Shown: positions 50,680-58,672, counted from the first letter of the stretch. The stretch is DNA of 64,000 nucleotides from Aphodosoma sp045126975 (GCA_045126975.1 JBGVPL010000042.1:1-64000); one strand, 5' to 3'. Numbers and translations are program-made. The notes: generated by a model not told the origin, from the letters alone.

Positions 50680-51092
50680 TGAATATCAAATAAATAACAA
50701 CACACCATCCCACAATAACCACAATTTACAAATTTATAAAAAAATATCCATATACACAATAGGCAAAAAACCCGCATTTTCAACTCCTATCCTCAAGCAA
50801 CCTTCAAGCAACCTGTGCCGAAGAAAACAGCCACTCTCACACCAAACATTTACAAAGTTTGCAAAGTTAAAGAAACATCACACAATGAGAGTGATTTTAT
50901 ACTATCCAAAGACCTAGAGACTCACCAAATTACGTCAAATATCACCGCCATAAACGTGGCAATGTTTTTGAGATAGGTGTGAAAGATGTAAGTAAAAAAA
51001 AGAAATCGGCAAAACGGATATATGCTTTGCCAATTTCTTTTTATGCTATTATATACCTTTTGCACATTGCACGTTGCCACAAAGAATAAGTT
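50680..51092. other. Gap upstream of waaA with promoters, a hairpin and a possible gene remnant
   Basis: 413 bases. -7 boxes at 50729-50736 (TAAATTTG) and 50862-50869 (TAACTTTG), minus strand. CAACCTGTGCCGAAGAAAAC near 50819 resembles 33643. A hairpin with GAAATCGGCAAA/TTTGCCAATTTC arms lies at about 51002-51043. A short plus frame reading PNYVKYHRHKRGNVFEIGVK, which looks like the tail of a lost gene, runs from about 50915 to stop before 51085. Confidence 0.5.
50862..50869 (-). promoter_or_regulatory. Candidate -7 box upstream of waaA
   Basis: TAACTTTG on the minus strand; a second box TAAATTTG is at 50729-50736. Confidence 0.4.
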
Positions 51093-51761
51093 CTACTCAC
51101 AAACAGGACGAATAGACCTTGCAGAACCACGCCAACCTCCACCTCCCCAATGTACATAATCCAATTTGAAATTCACACCACAAGCATAACATGGGGCATC
51201 AATATCAAGCGAACTAGACCAATAATAACCACACACACCAGCATTGAAAAGCGTGTCTCCATACATATATCCTGCAGTTGGCAAAAATATACTTTTATCG
51301 GTATATCCCTCTACGTCTGAAGTCACTAAATAACCATTAACCCCATTCTGTACGGTCCAAGTCCATGTGCATTTTGTTTTAAGTTCTTCCATTTCGTCAT
51401 ATGTCGGCATACGCCATACGCCACCCCAATTGACTATTGCGACATCATCATCTGAATCAAGTACAATTTTATCGTCAATTAAATCATCCTTACCATAGGT
51501 GCTATCTGAACAATATTTTATTAATTGGTCTTTGGCAACACAATACTTATATGTATTCCAATCATAACTTTCTTTTGTAATAGTTTCACCCCATGCAAAA
51601 TAGTCACCATATTCTTCTGGTGATTCTGCTCCTATATTGCATGTTGCCCATTTTACCGATAAACCAAGATCAATATACACATGTCCAGCCTCCTTAGTTG
51701 ACTTATTGCAACACTGAACAAACAACAAACAAATTGCAACTAAATAAAATAGTTTTTTCAT
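51093..51761 (-). CDS. FISUMP-type lipoprotein
   Basis: 222 residues. Signal MKKLFYLVAICLLFVQCCNK with Cys at position 17 or 18 for lipidation. The mature part begins YIDLGLSVKWATCNIGAESP and continues EEYGDYFAWGETITKESYDW, the usual opening of the Fibrobacter major paralogous domain family. It ends CGVNFKLDYVHWGGGGWRGS followed by ARSIRPVCE. Surface lipoprotein; ligand unknown. It lies 26 bases after the terminator of structured RNA copy 2, and no other promoter is visible in between, so its expression may depend on readthrough. Confidence 0.82.
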   Translation of the reverse strand: MKKLFYLVAICLLFVQCCNKSTKEAGHVYIDLGLSVKWATCNIGAESPEEYGDYFAWGETITKESYDWNTYKYCVAKDQLIKYCSDSTYGKDDLIDDKIVLDSDDDVAIVNWGGVWRMPTYDEMEELKTKCTWTWTVQNGVNGYLVTSDVEGYTDKSIFLPTAGYMYGDTLFNAGVCGYYWSSSLDIDAPCYACGVNFKLDYVHWGGGGWRGSARSIRPVCE

Positions 51762-51787
51762 ACTAAAAATATTAAAAATTAAACAAT

Positions 51788-51815
51788 AAAAAAGCGAGAA
51801 CTTAACTTTCTCGCT
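51788..51815 (-). terminator. Terminator of structured RNA copy 2
   Basis: Minus strand stem AGCGAGAA/TTCTCGCT, loop AGTTAAG, then six T. Located directly before the lipoprotein start. Confidence 0.88.
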
Positions 51816-51995
51816 ATTAATGGGTATTTGGCGAAACCTCGAGTATACGAATAAGTTAAGCCCACGAATAATACACAGGCATTTTTCAACTTATTCCTTC
51901 ACACTCTAAAATCGCCAAATTTTACTAATAGAAGAAATGAGCAAAAATGCTATAATTAATACACCAAGAATGACCCACTTGGATGTATCTTATGT
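51788..51995 (-). ncRNA. Structured small RNA, copy 2, possible leader of the FISUMP lipoprotein
   Basis: Read on the minus strand, 5' to 3': hairpin CCAAG/CTTGG (51964-51982), then rod stems ATTTGGCGA/TCGCCAAAT (51912-51920 with 51826-51834), GAGT/ACTC, GAATAAGTT/AACTTATTC (51888-51896 with 51849-51857), GCCTGTG/CGTGGGC (with G-U pairs), and the GCGAGAA terminator. Stem order and the 3' block GAGGTTTCGCCAAATACC match copy 1 (GAGGTCAGGCCAAGTACC). Promoter at 52002-52009. The 5' end is inferred. Alternatives: attenuator or riboswitch for the lipoprotein, or an independent sRNA. Confidence 0.62.
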
Positions 51996-52001
51996 TAAGT
52001 A

Positions 52002-52009
52002 CAAAGGTA
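52002..52009 (-). promoter_or_regulatory. -7 box of structured RNA copy 2
   Basis: TACCTTTG on the minus strand, downstream of the ADP-ribosylglycohydrolase terminator, so it serves the RNA/lipoprotein unit. Confidence 0.6.
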
Positions 52010-52041
52010 ATGTTTATTTTTAATATAAACAAGTTTTTCAG

Positions 52042-52079
52042 AAAAAAATCCCAATAATGATTCGCATCACTATTGGGAA
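52042..52079 (-). terminator. Terminator of the ADP-ribosylglycohydrolase gene
   Basis: Minus strand stem TCCCAATA/TATTGGGA followed by seven T. Confidence 0.85.
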
Positions 52080-52091
52080 CACAAAAATATC

Positions 52092-53309
52092 TCATTCCAT
52101 CCACTTCAAAACCATCCAAAAGTTTTGAGGTAAAAATACATTCTCCATATCTACACACTCGGCAAACAACGGAGCAATATCCTCATCTCTAAACCCAGCA
52201 ATACCACATCCCACCCGTGTTACCAAAAACTTCAACTCCGAATGCGCCTTTGCATATTCAACAAACTCATCCACATATGGTTTTATAACATCCACACCCC
52301 CATGCATCGTCGGTATAGCATACGTCTGCCCTGTGCGCCCAACTCCAACACCCCATTCTGCCCCAAACTTATCCATCGCCGCTCGCGCCGCACCTCCACT
52401 ATGAAAACCATGCAAATTACTACCAAACACAAATATCTCATCTTCTTCTAATTCTACAATAAAATCACTCGAAATTCGTGGAAAATCCTCCCCTTCAAAT
52501 TTCAAAAAATAGGGGGTTGTTTTTACAAAATTACGCACAACATTCTTCAAGTCTTCATCCAATTTCCCCCACACGCCTTTCACCATCCATCCCGGTATTT
52601 TTCGATAATAAGCCTCTGCAATCGCACCCGTGATGCAAGCCAACGTATCGCTATCACCACCCAACGACACAGCAGTACGTATAGCATCCTCAAAATCTAC
52701 ACTTTCTAAAAATGCAATAATTGCCTCTGGCACTGTTCCCTGACATGTTTCATTAAATTGATACACAGGGCGTATTTCATCACATGTGCGCGACAAATCA
52801 TAACCATACGTATTTTCAACATATGCCTTTATTTGCTCTTTTGTCGCACCAGTGCGAGCCATAAATATTGCCGCTGCCGTAGCCTGCGCCCCTTTAATTC
52901 CTTCTGGATGATTATGAGTAATCTCTGCCGAACGCTTAGCCCACTCCTCTGTCTCTTCAAGCATATCAAACATCCAACCCACTGCGCTCACTCTCATTGC
53001 CGACCCATTACCAAACGAATTATAAGGCCCACGCTTACCTCCATAACCCAACACACGAGGAGAAAACAACCAACAATAAAATCTACCTCCATAACCTGCG
53101 CCTCGATATTGCTCTCCCCAATAAACCATCGTATCCTCCAACTTCTCCATCGACCTATCAGTCAACATCAACCACTCTGCCACTGCCGCCATCATCACCG
53201 TATCATCCGTAAAATCCATACTCGTAGTATAAATTTCAAACTCTTTCGACCTGTGATTATTAAATTCATAAATAGAACCCACAACATCTCCAATAATTGC
53301 TCCTAACAT
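52092..53309 (-). CDS. ADP-ribosylglycohydrolase fused to a macrodomain-like region
   Basis: 405 residues. Residues 1-265 form a DraG/ARH-type hydrolase that removes ADP-ribose: MLGAIIGDVVGSIYEFNNHR, FTDDTVMMAAVAEWL and SLGGDSDTLACITGAIAEAY supply the di-magnesium ligands. Residues about 280-400 are macrodomain-like (DEIFVFGSNLHGFHSGGAAR, GQTYAIPTMHGGVDVI, FLVTRVGCGIAGFRDEDIAP), resembling the phage-type A1S_2505 family. Two ADP-ribose-handling modules in one chain suggest removal or processing of ADP-ribose from proteins, nucleic acids or metabolites. The substrate is unknown. Confidence 0.85.
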   Translation of the reverse strand: MLGAIIGDVVGSIYEFNNHRSKEFEIYTTSMDFTDDTVMMAAVAEWLMLTDRSMEKLEDTMVYWGEQYRGAGYGGRFYCWLFSPRVLGYGGKRGPYNSFGNGSAMRVSAVGWMFDMLEETEEWAKRSAEITHNHPEGIKGAQATAAAIFMARTGATKEQIKAYVENTYGYDLSRTCDEIRPVYQFNETCQGTVPEAIIAFLESVDFEDAIRTAVSLGGDSDTLACITGAIAEAYYRKIPGWMVKGVWGKLDEDLKNVVRNFVKTTPYFLKFEGEDFPRISSDFIVELEEDEIFVFGSNLHGFHSGGAARAAMDKFGAEWGVGVGRTGQTYAIPTMHGGVDVIKPYVDEFVEYAKAHSELKFLVTRVGCGIAGFRDEDIAPLFAECVDMENVFLPQNFWMVLKWME

Positions 53310-53349
53310 AACAATAAAAATTTAAAAGTTAAACATATCCAACAAACAC

Positions 53350-54066
53350 TTAAAACTCCAACCGCATCGACCCATCCCGCTTCATTGCGTCATACTGCTC
53401 TTTATTGAACTCATACAGCATGCCTGCACGATGTTTTGCTACCTCATTCTTTTCGCCTGTATCTACCAAAATACCAGTCGACAACATTTTCTTCTGGAAG
53501 TTTCTTCGGTCGAATCTAATATCCAAAATCGATTCGTACAATCGCTGTAACTGTGGAATCGAGAATCGCTCTGGCAACAATTCAAACCCTATCGGACGAA
53601 AGTGCAAATCCTCACGCAATCGTTGCACTGCCACACGCAATATGCGATCGTGGTCGAATGCCAATCGAGGCACATCCTTAATTCTAAACCATCGAGCCTC
53701 AACTGCATCATCGCCACCCTTTACCTCTGTCATCCTCACCAATGCATAGAATGCTGTAGTAATCACACGTCCACGAGGGTCACGCTCCACATCCGAGAAC
53801 ACCCCCAACTGCTCCATATACCCCGACTCCAAACCCGTCTCTTCCATCAACTCTCTTTGAGCACACTCTTCAATAGTTTCCGTCATTTTCAAAAAACCAC
53901 CTGGAAATGCCCAACACCCTTTGAAAGGTTCAACCCCACGCTCCACAAGCAACACCTGCAAATCCTGTCCATCAAACCCAAAAATCACAGCATCAGCCGT
54001 CATCGCCGCACGCGGATACTCATAACTATACCATCCATCCGCCGTTTTTTTCCAATCTTCTTTCAT
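53350..54066 (-). CDS. Nudix-domain transcription regulator (NrtR family)
   Basis: 238 residues. Nudix domain (about 20-155) with Nudix box GGFLKMTETIEECAQRELME followed by ETGL. C-terminal winged helix (about 160-238): FELLPERFSIPQLQRLYESI, DIRFDRRNFQKKMLSTGILV. This is the NrtR layout; in Bacteroides, relatives regulate sugar (arabinose) catabolism and in other phyla NAD synthesis. The Nudix catalytic Glu residues are still present, so hydrolase activity is possible. A palindrome at 54086-54104 at its own transcription start indicates autoregulation. Confidence 0.88.
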   Translation of the reverse strand: MKEDWKKTADGWYSYEYPRAAMTADAVIFGFDGQDLQVLLVERGVEPFKGCWAFPGGFLKMTETIEECAQRELMEETGLESGYMEQLGVFSDVERDPRGRVITTAFYALVRMTEVKGGDDAVEARWFRIKDVPRLAFDHDRILRVAVQRLREDLHFRPIGFELLPERFSIPQLQRLYESILDIRFDRRNFQKKMLSTGILVDTGEKNEVAKHRAGMLYEFNKEQYDAMKRDGSMRLEF

Positions 54067-54085
54067 AATATAATATTTTTATCAT

Positions 54086-54104
54086 TTGTGTAACTTTTAC
54101 ACAA
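54086..54104. promoter_or_regulatory. Palindromic operator of the Nudix regulator
   Basis: TTGTGTAA, spacer CTT, TTACACAA: perfect 8-bp arms immediately downstream of the -7 box, covering the expected transcription start. Confidence 0.7.
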
Positions 54105-54106
54105 TA

Positions 54107-54114
54107 CAAAGTTA
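54107..54114 (-). promoter_or_regulatory. -7 box of the Nudix regulator
   Basis: TAACTTTG on the minus strand. Confidence 0.6.
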
Positions 54115-54190
54115 CAACATCTTTTCATATCCATCAAATATTTTGTGTGTTTTTTACATAATATTTTATAACTCGCAGTATATCAACACA

Positions 54191-54226
54191 AAAAGTCGCA
54201 CTAAAACTCTCGTTTTAGCACGACTT
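54191..54226 (-). terminator. Terminator of the winged-helix gene
   Basis: Minus strand stem AAGTCG and CTAAAAC with partners GTTTTAG and CGACTT, followed by five T. Confidence 0.8.
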
Positions 54227-54253
54227 ACATTTACAATTATGAAGTTTTCTAAA

Positions 54254-54448
54254 TTAAATCAATTCAACAAAAACCTCTTTACCTTCTTCAGCGATAGCTA
54301 CTTTGCTCTCACGAGCCAACCAGCCAAGTGCTGCATAGATTTCTTTTTCTGTCAATTTAGTTGCTTTTTTGATGGCTTTCAATTCCAATTTACCAGCCTC
54401 CAATGCATGCCATACAAGACCTGCATTTGTACCAATTTTTTCAATCAT
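54254..54448 (-). CDS. Small winged-helix protein (DUF2582 type)
   Basis: 64 residues: MIEKIGTNAGLVWHALEAGK, LELKAIKKATKLTEKEIYAA, LGWLARESKVAIAEEGKEVF. Matches the short winged helix-turn-helix family (PF10771) common in Bacteroidales; DNA target unknown. Own promoter (54528-54535) and terminator, so monocistronic and probably highly expressed. Confidence 0.85.
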   Translation of the reverse strand: MIEKIGTNAGLVWHALEAGKLELKAIKKATKLTEKEIYAALGWLARESKVAIAEEGKEVFVELI

Positions 54449-54527
54449 GTTTTTTAAAATTAAAACTTTTATACTAAGAAAATACGAACTTGCAATACAA
54501 GATTATCATCTTTCACAAATTCGGCTG

Positions 54528-54535
54528 CAAAGTTA
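54528..54535 (-). promoter_or_regulatory. -7 box of the winged-helix gene
   Basis: TAACTTTG on the minus strand. Confidence 0.6.
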
Positions 54536-54631
54536 CAAAAAAAAATCCAAACTACCAAATCTAACTTTTTCTGTTACAATAAATAAGGTTTCGCACGCAA
54601 AATAGATATTGTATAATCCAAAAAAAAATCG

Positions 54632-54639
54632 TATCTTTG
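54632..54639 (+). promoter_or_regulatory. -7 box of the aspartate kinase gene
   Basis: TATCTTTG, with ATTG 20 bases upstream. The leader between here and the ATG holds heptamers (GATTCAA/GACACGA and GTCTAGT, about 54650-54735). Confidence 0.6.
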
Positions 54640-54742
54640 CATCTTAAGAGACTCGAGATTCAAGACACGAGATTCAAGATTAGCAACATCTCATGTCGTG
54701 TGTCTAGTGTCTAGTGTCTAATATCTAAAAGTCTAACAAAAT

Positions 54743-55999
54743 ATGAAAGTATATAAATTTGGAGGCGCATCAGTCAAAGATGCCAACGGCGTACGCAACC
54801 TTTGCGAAATAGTAAAACAATCCGACGAAAAACTCATTGTTGTAATCTCTGCAATGGGCAAAATGACCAATGCATTCGAACTCGTCGTAAACAGTTTCTT
54901 CAACCACAAGTCTGACGTAGAACAACACATCAAAGCCATTGTCGATTATCACGAAGCAATCATCGCTGACCTCTTCGGCGACCAACGCGACACAATCGAC
55001 ACCCTCATCGCCGATCTATATTCACAACTCGACGAAATCATATCTCAACGCCCTTCTCTTAGCTACGACTTTGAATATGACCGCATTGTATCTTTCGGTG
55101 AACTTATCTCTACAACTATAGTAGCCACATATCTCTGCCACATAGGACTACCTGCAGAATGGATTGATGTGCGCAACTGCATCATCACCGATGCTAACCA
55201 CCGCGACGCCAATGTTGACATGGAAGTTAGTCGCGATTTCTGCCGCGAAGCATTCCTTGACAAACCACTCACTATAACTCAAGGTTTCCTCGCAGGTACA
55301 AAAACCAATCAAACCACAACTCTCGGTCGCGAAGGTTCCGACTACACAGCCGCAATCCTCGCAAACCTCCTCGATGCGGAAAGCGTAACCATCTGGAAAG
55401 ACGTTCCAGGCGTAATGAATGCCGACCCAAAACTCTACGAAAACGTACAAATCATACCCATGCTCTCATACAAAGAGGCTATCGAACTCAGCTATTGTGG
55501 CGCATCTGTCATCCACCCAAAAACAGTTAAACCACTACAAAACAAACGCATACCTCTACACGTAAAATCGTTTGTACACCCAACCGAACTAGGCTCAGTC
55601 ATCACAAACTACACCGAACGACTTGACCTCCCACCTATCTATATCAACAAACGCAACCAAGTACTCCTCTCACTCACTCCACGCGACTTCTCATTCATCG
55701 CCGAAGAGCGACTAAGCAAAATATTTGGCGTACTCGCATCATACCGACTCAAATCAAGCCTCGTACAAACAGCCGCAATCAGCTTCTCACTCTGCGTCGA
55801 CTACAACGAAATCAACTTCCAACGCATGATTGACGAACTAAAAGACGAGTATGAAGTGCTTTATAACACTGACGTAGAACTCATTACAATCCGCCACTAT
55901 ACTAAGGAAATAGTTGACAAACTCGTAGGCGAACGACTCGTATTCGTCGAACAACGCAACCGCGTAACAGCTCGCTTCGTCGTTCCCGCAATACAATAA
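54743..55999 (+). CDS. lysC: Aspartate kinase
   Basis: Phosphorylates aspartate in the first step to Lys, Thr, Met and diaminopimelate. 418 residues, monofunctional. N-terminal MKVYKFGGASVKDANGVRNL (KFGG nucleotide motif), VVISAMGKMTNAF, FGELISTTIVATYL, and the substrate stretch TTLGREGSDYTAAILANLLD. C-terminal ACT region (about 300-418: FSFIAEERLSKIFGVLASYR) for feedback control. Followed by DUF2461 and the LolC/E-like gene at short distances. Confidence 0.93.
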   Translation: MKVYKFGGASVKDANGVRNLCEIVKQSDEKLIVVISAMGKMTNAFELVVNSFFNHKSDVEQHIKAIVDYHEAIIADLFGDQRDTIDTLIADLYSQLDEIISQRPSLSYDFEYDRIVSFGELISTTIVATYLCHIGLPAEWIDVRNCIITDANHRDANVDMEVSRDFCREAFLDKPLTITQGFLAGTKTNQTTTLGREGSDYTAAILANLLDAESVTIWKDVPGVMNADPKLYENVQIIPMLSYKEAIELSYCGASVIHPKTVKPLQNKRIPLHVKSFVHPTELGSVITNYTERLDLPPIYINKRNQVLLSLTPRDFSFIAEERLSKIFGVLASYRLKSSLVQTAAISFSLCVDYNEINFQRMIDELKDEYEVLYNTDVELITIRHYTKEIVDKLVGERLVFVEQRNRVTARFVVPAIQ

Positions 56000-56051
56000 G
56001 TTAAAAATCTAGATATCTAGAATACCTAGAACATCTAGTTTCACAAATAAT

Positions 56052-56729
56052 ATGATAAACAACCCCAACACAATACTCCCATTTCTATCCGATTTGGCAC
56101 AAAACAACAATCGCTCTTGGTTTCAAGAAAACCGAGAGCGATATGATATTGCACGACAAGCATTTATCGACCTTACCGCCACACTCATCAACGAAATCGG
56201 ACAATTCGACCCACAAGTACGCTACCTCGAGGCAAAAGAATGCCTCTTCCGCATCTACCGCGACACCCGATTCTCCCCCGACAAAGCACCCTACAAACGC
56301 CACTTTGGCTCCTACATAGCCATGAACGGCGGACACCGTAGCCTCTATTCAGGCTACTACATCCACCTTGAGCCAGGCAACTGTTTGCTCTCAGGAGGCA
56401 TTTGGTGCGCTGACAATCAAGGCATAAAACACTTCCGCTCATACATCGACACCGAATACGACAGCCTATTCGAAATCATGGCACAACCCGAATTCAAACA
56501 ATACTTCGGTGACCACCTCCACTGCTTCGAATCACTCAAACGCCCACCTATGGGCTATCCTGCCGACCACCCAGCCATCGAATTCCTCAAAATGAAACAA
56601 TGGCTCACACGCCACCCATTCGATGACTCACTCCTCAACAACCCACAACAACTCATCGCCCATCTCACCCAAGCCGCCCACGCCATGACCCCATTCTCCC
56701 ACTGGTGCAACCGAGCCTTCCTCGAATAA
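56052..56729 (+). CDS. DUF2461 family protein
   Basis: 225 residues of a widespread family of unknown function (TIGR02453). Signature NNRSWFQENRERYDIARQAF, LFRIYRDTRFSPDKAPYKRH and GYYIHLEPGNCLLSGGIWCA. Cytoplasmic, no signal. 15 bases before the LolC/E-like gene, so probably in one unit. Confidence 0.9.
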   Translation: MINNPNTILPFLSDLAQNNNRSWFQENRERYDIARQAFIDLTATLINEIGQFDPQVRYLEAKECLFRIYRDTRFSPDKAPYKRHFGSYIAMNGGHRSLYSGYYIHLEPGNCLLSGGIWCADNQGIKHFRSYIDTEYDSLFEIMAQPEFKQYFGDHLHCFESLKRPPMGYPADHPAIEFLKMKQWLTRHPFDDSLLNNPQQLIAHLTQAAHAMTPFSHWCNRAFLE

Positions 56730-56743
56730 AAAGAGAAAACAAA

Positions 56744-57988
56744 ATGGCAAACTTCGAATTATTCATAGCAAACCGCTTCAATCGTGAAGAGCGCGACAAC
56801 AAAAAAATGTCACGCCCTGCGGTGCGCATTGCCATAATAGGCATTGCACTCGGACTTGCCGTGATGCTCCTATCCATTGCCGTAATCGTAGGCTTCAAAC
56901 GCGAAGTACGCAACCAAATCATAGGATTCGGTAGCCACATACAAATAATGTCATACAACAACTACAACTCTCTCAACTCCGAACCCATCACCCTCACACC
57001 CCAACTCGACAGCCTATTACAATCAACCCCAAACATCACTGACATACAACACATTGCCACCCAACCAGGCATAATCCACACCGAAAAAGCCTTTCAAGGC
57101 ATACTCCTCAAAGGCATCGACTCAACATACAACTGGGACTTCTTCTCAAAAAACCTCATCGAAGGCTCCATTCCTCATTCCTCATTCCTAACTCCTAACT
57201 CCTCACTGATAAGCTCTTCTATAGCCCGCACAATGAATCTCCGCATAGGCGACTCATTCGTCGTATATATCGTTACCGACGGCCTTCGCGCACGCAAATT
57301 CACCGTAGCAGGCATCTACCAAACCACCTTTGCCGACTACGACAAACTCTATATCCTCACCGACATCAACCAAATCCAACGTCTCAATCATTGGGCTGAC
57401 AATCAATACTCATCTCTCGAAATACTCGTCAACGACTACTCCCGCCTCAATCAAACATCATCCGACCTATTCAACAAAATCATCACCTACTCTCACAACA
57501 CCAATATCCTCTATCGTGTCGAAACTATCGAATCCCTCACACCTCAAATCTTCGATTGGCTTGCCATGCTCGACATGAACGCCGTAGTCATCATAATCCT
57601 TATGCTCGCAGTATCAGGCTTTTGCGTCATATCTGGACTCCTCATTCTCATCCTCGAACGCTCAGCCACCATCGGACTACTCAAATCCCTCGGCGCAAAC
57701 AATTGGACAATCCGTCGCATATTCCTCACCCAATCCGCCTACCTCATCTCCCGCGGTATGCTATGGGGCAACATCATCGGACTACTCATCATCGCCATAC
57801 AATACTTCACCCACATCATACCCCTCGACCCAACATCCTACTACGTCGACCACGTACCAGTATATCTCTCATTTTCAGCCTGGCTACTAATCAACATCGG
57901 CCTTGCCATAGCCTCAATCCTAATGCTCGTCGGACCATCCTACTTCGTAACCCGCATATCCCCAGCCGAAGCCATGCGCAAAGAGTGA
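56744..57988 (+). CDS. LolC/LolE-like ABC transporter permease
   Basis: 414 residues from MANFELFIANRFNREERDNK; an ATG 39 bases upstream overlaps DUF2461 and was rejected. MacB/FtsX layout: first membrane segment (RIAIIGIALGLAVMLLSIAV), about 220-residue periplasmic domain, then three C-terminal segments (VIIILMLAVSGFCVISGLLI, ILMLVGPSYFVTRISPAEAM at the end). The closing ISPAEAMR is typical. Expected to release lipoproteins from the inner membrane with a LolD ATPase (not adjacent). ATTCCTC/ACTCCTA heptamers at 57170-57209 add SFLTPNSSLISS in the periplasmic domain. Confidence 0.88.
   Translation: MANFELFIANRFNREERDNKKMSRPAVRIAIIGIALGLAVMLLSIAVIVGFKREVRNQIIGFGSHIQIMSYNNYNSLNSEPITLTPQLDSLLQSTPNITDIQHIATQPGIIHTEKAFQGILLKGIDSTYNWDFFSKNLIEGSIPHSSFLTPNSSLISSSIARTMNLRIGDSFVVYIVTDGLRARKFTVAGIYQTTFADYDKLYILTDINQIQRLNHWADNQYSSLEILVNDYSRLNQTSSDLFNKIITYSHNTNILYRVETIESLTPQIFDWLAMLDMNAVVIIILMLAVSGFCVISGLLILILERSATIGLLKSLGANNWTIRRIFLTQSAYLISRGMLWGNIIGLLIIAIQYFTHIIPLDPTSYYVDHVPVYLSFSAWLLINIGLAIASILMLVGPSYFVTRISPAEAMRKE
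57170..57209. repeat. 7-bp tandem repeat inside the LolC/E-like gene
   Basis: ATTCCTC and ACTCCTA units, read as IPHSSFLTPNSS. Confidence 0.85.
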
Positions 57989-58080
57989 GCGTTTTTGGCT
58001 TCGCTCTCAAAAACACTATTCGCGTTTTTGACTCCGCCCTCAAAAACACTATTCGCGTTTTTGGCTTCGCCCAAAACGCT
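57989..58080. repeat. Three 33-bp tandem repeats after the LolC/E-like gene
   Basis: GCGTTTTTGG starts at 57989, with repeats at 58022 and 58055. Each unit can fold by GTTTTTG/CAAAAAC. Confidence 0.85.
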
Positions 58081-58140
58081 ACCGCTCGGCAAACAAAATT
58101 GAAAACAAAATTATTCGTTCCGAACACATATAAAAAATTA

Positions 58141-58186
58141 AAAAAGGCCCAACTTCCAAATAAATTTGGTGTTGGGTCTTTTTTAA
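58141..58186. terminator. Bidirectional terminator
   Basis: Stem AAAGGCCCAAC/GTTGGGTCTTT with an inner CCAAAT/ATTTGG, between the convergent LolC/E-like and rplS genes. Confidence 0.88.
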
Positions 58187-58240
58187 TTTTTTACTTTGCG
58201 CTACGCACAAAGTTTTGTTTCCAATTTTGTTTGCTCTCGC

Positions 58241-58594
58241 TTAACCGCGTTTTTCAGCAATACGAGCAGCTTTACCTGTAAGGTTACGGAGGTAATACAA
58301 TTTAGCACGACGTACTTTACCAATTTTGTTCACCTCGATTTTGTCGATAAATGGAGAGTTCATAGGGAAGATACGTTCAACACCTACGTTGTCTGACATT
58401 TTACGAACTGTAAAGCGTTTTGTTGCACCGTGACCAGTAATTTTGATAACTACACCACGATAACGTTGAATACGCTCTTTGTTACCCTCTTTAATACGGT
58501 AATCTACTGTAATAGTGTCTCCACTTTTGAATGTTGGGAGATTGTTCTCTACTGCAAAAGCTTGTTCTGCAATTTTAATAAAATCCATTGTCAA
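58241..58594 (-). CDS. rplS: Ribosomal protein L19
   Basis: 117 residues. MDFIKIAEQAFAVENNLPTF, then GDTITVDYRIKEGNKERIQR, FRGVVIKI-type core (YRGVVIKITGHGATKRFTVR) and the ending VRRAKLYYLRNLTGKAARIA. Monocistronic, with its own promoter (58673-58680). Confidence 0.98.
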   Translation of the reverse strand: MTMDFIKIAEQAFAVENNLPTFKSGDTITVDYRIKEGNKERIQRYRGVVIKITGHGATKRFTVRKMSDNVGVERIFPMNSPFIDKIEVNKIGKVRRAKLYYLRNLTGKAARIAEKRG

Positions 58595-58672
58595 TCAATG
58601 TTTTAAGAGTAAATAATTATGCAGCATTCACAAGGGTCACTATTCCTCGCCAGCGGCTACACATAACGAGCG

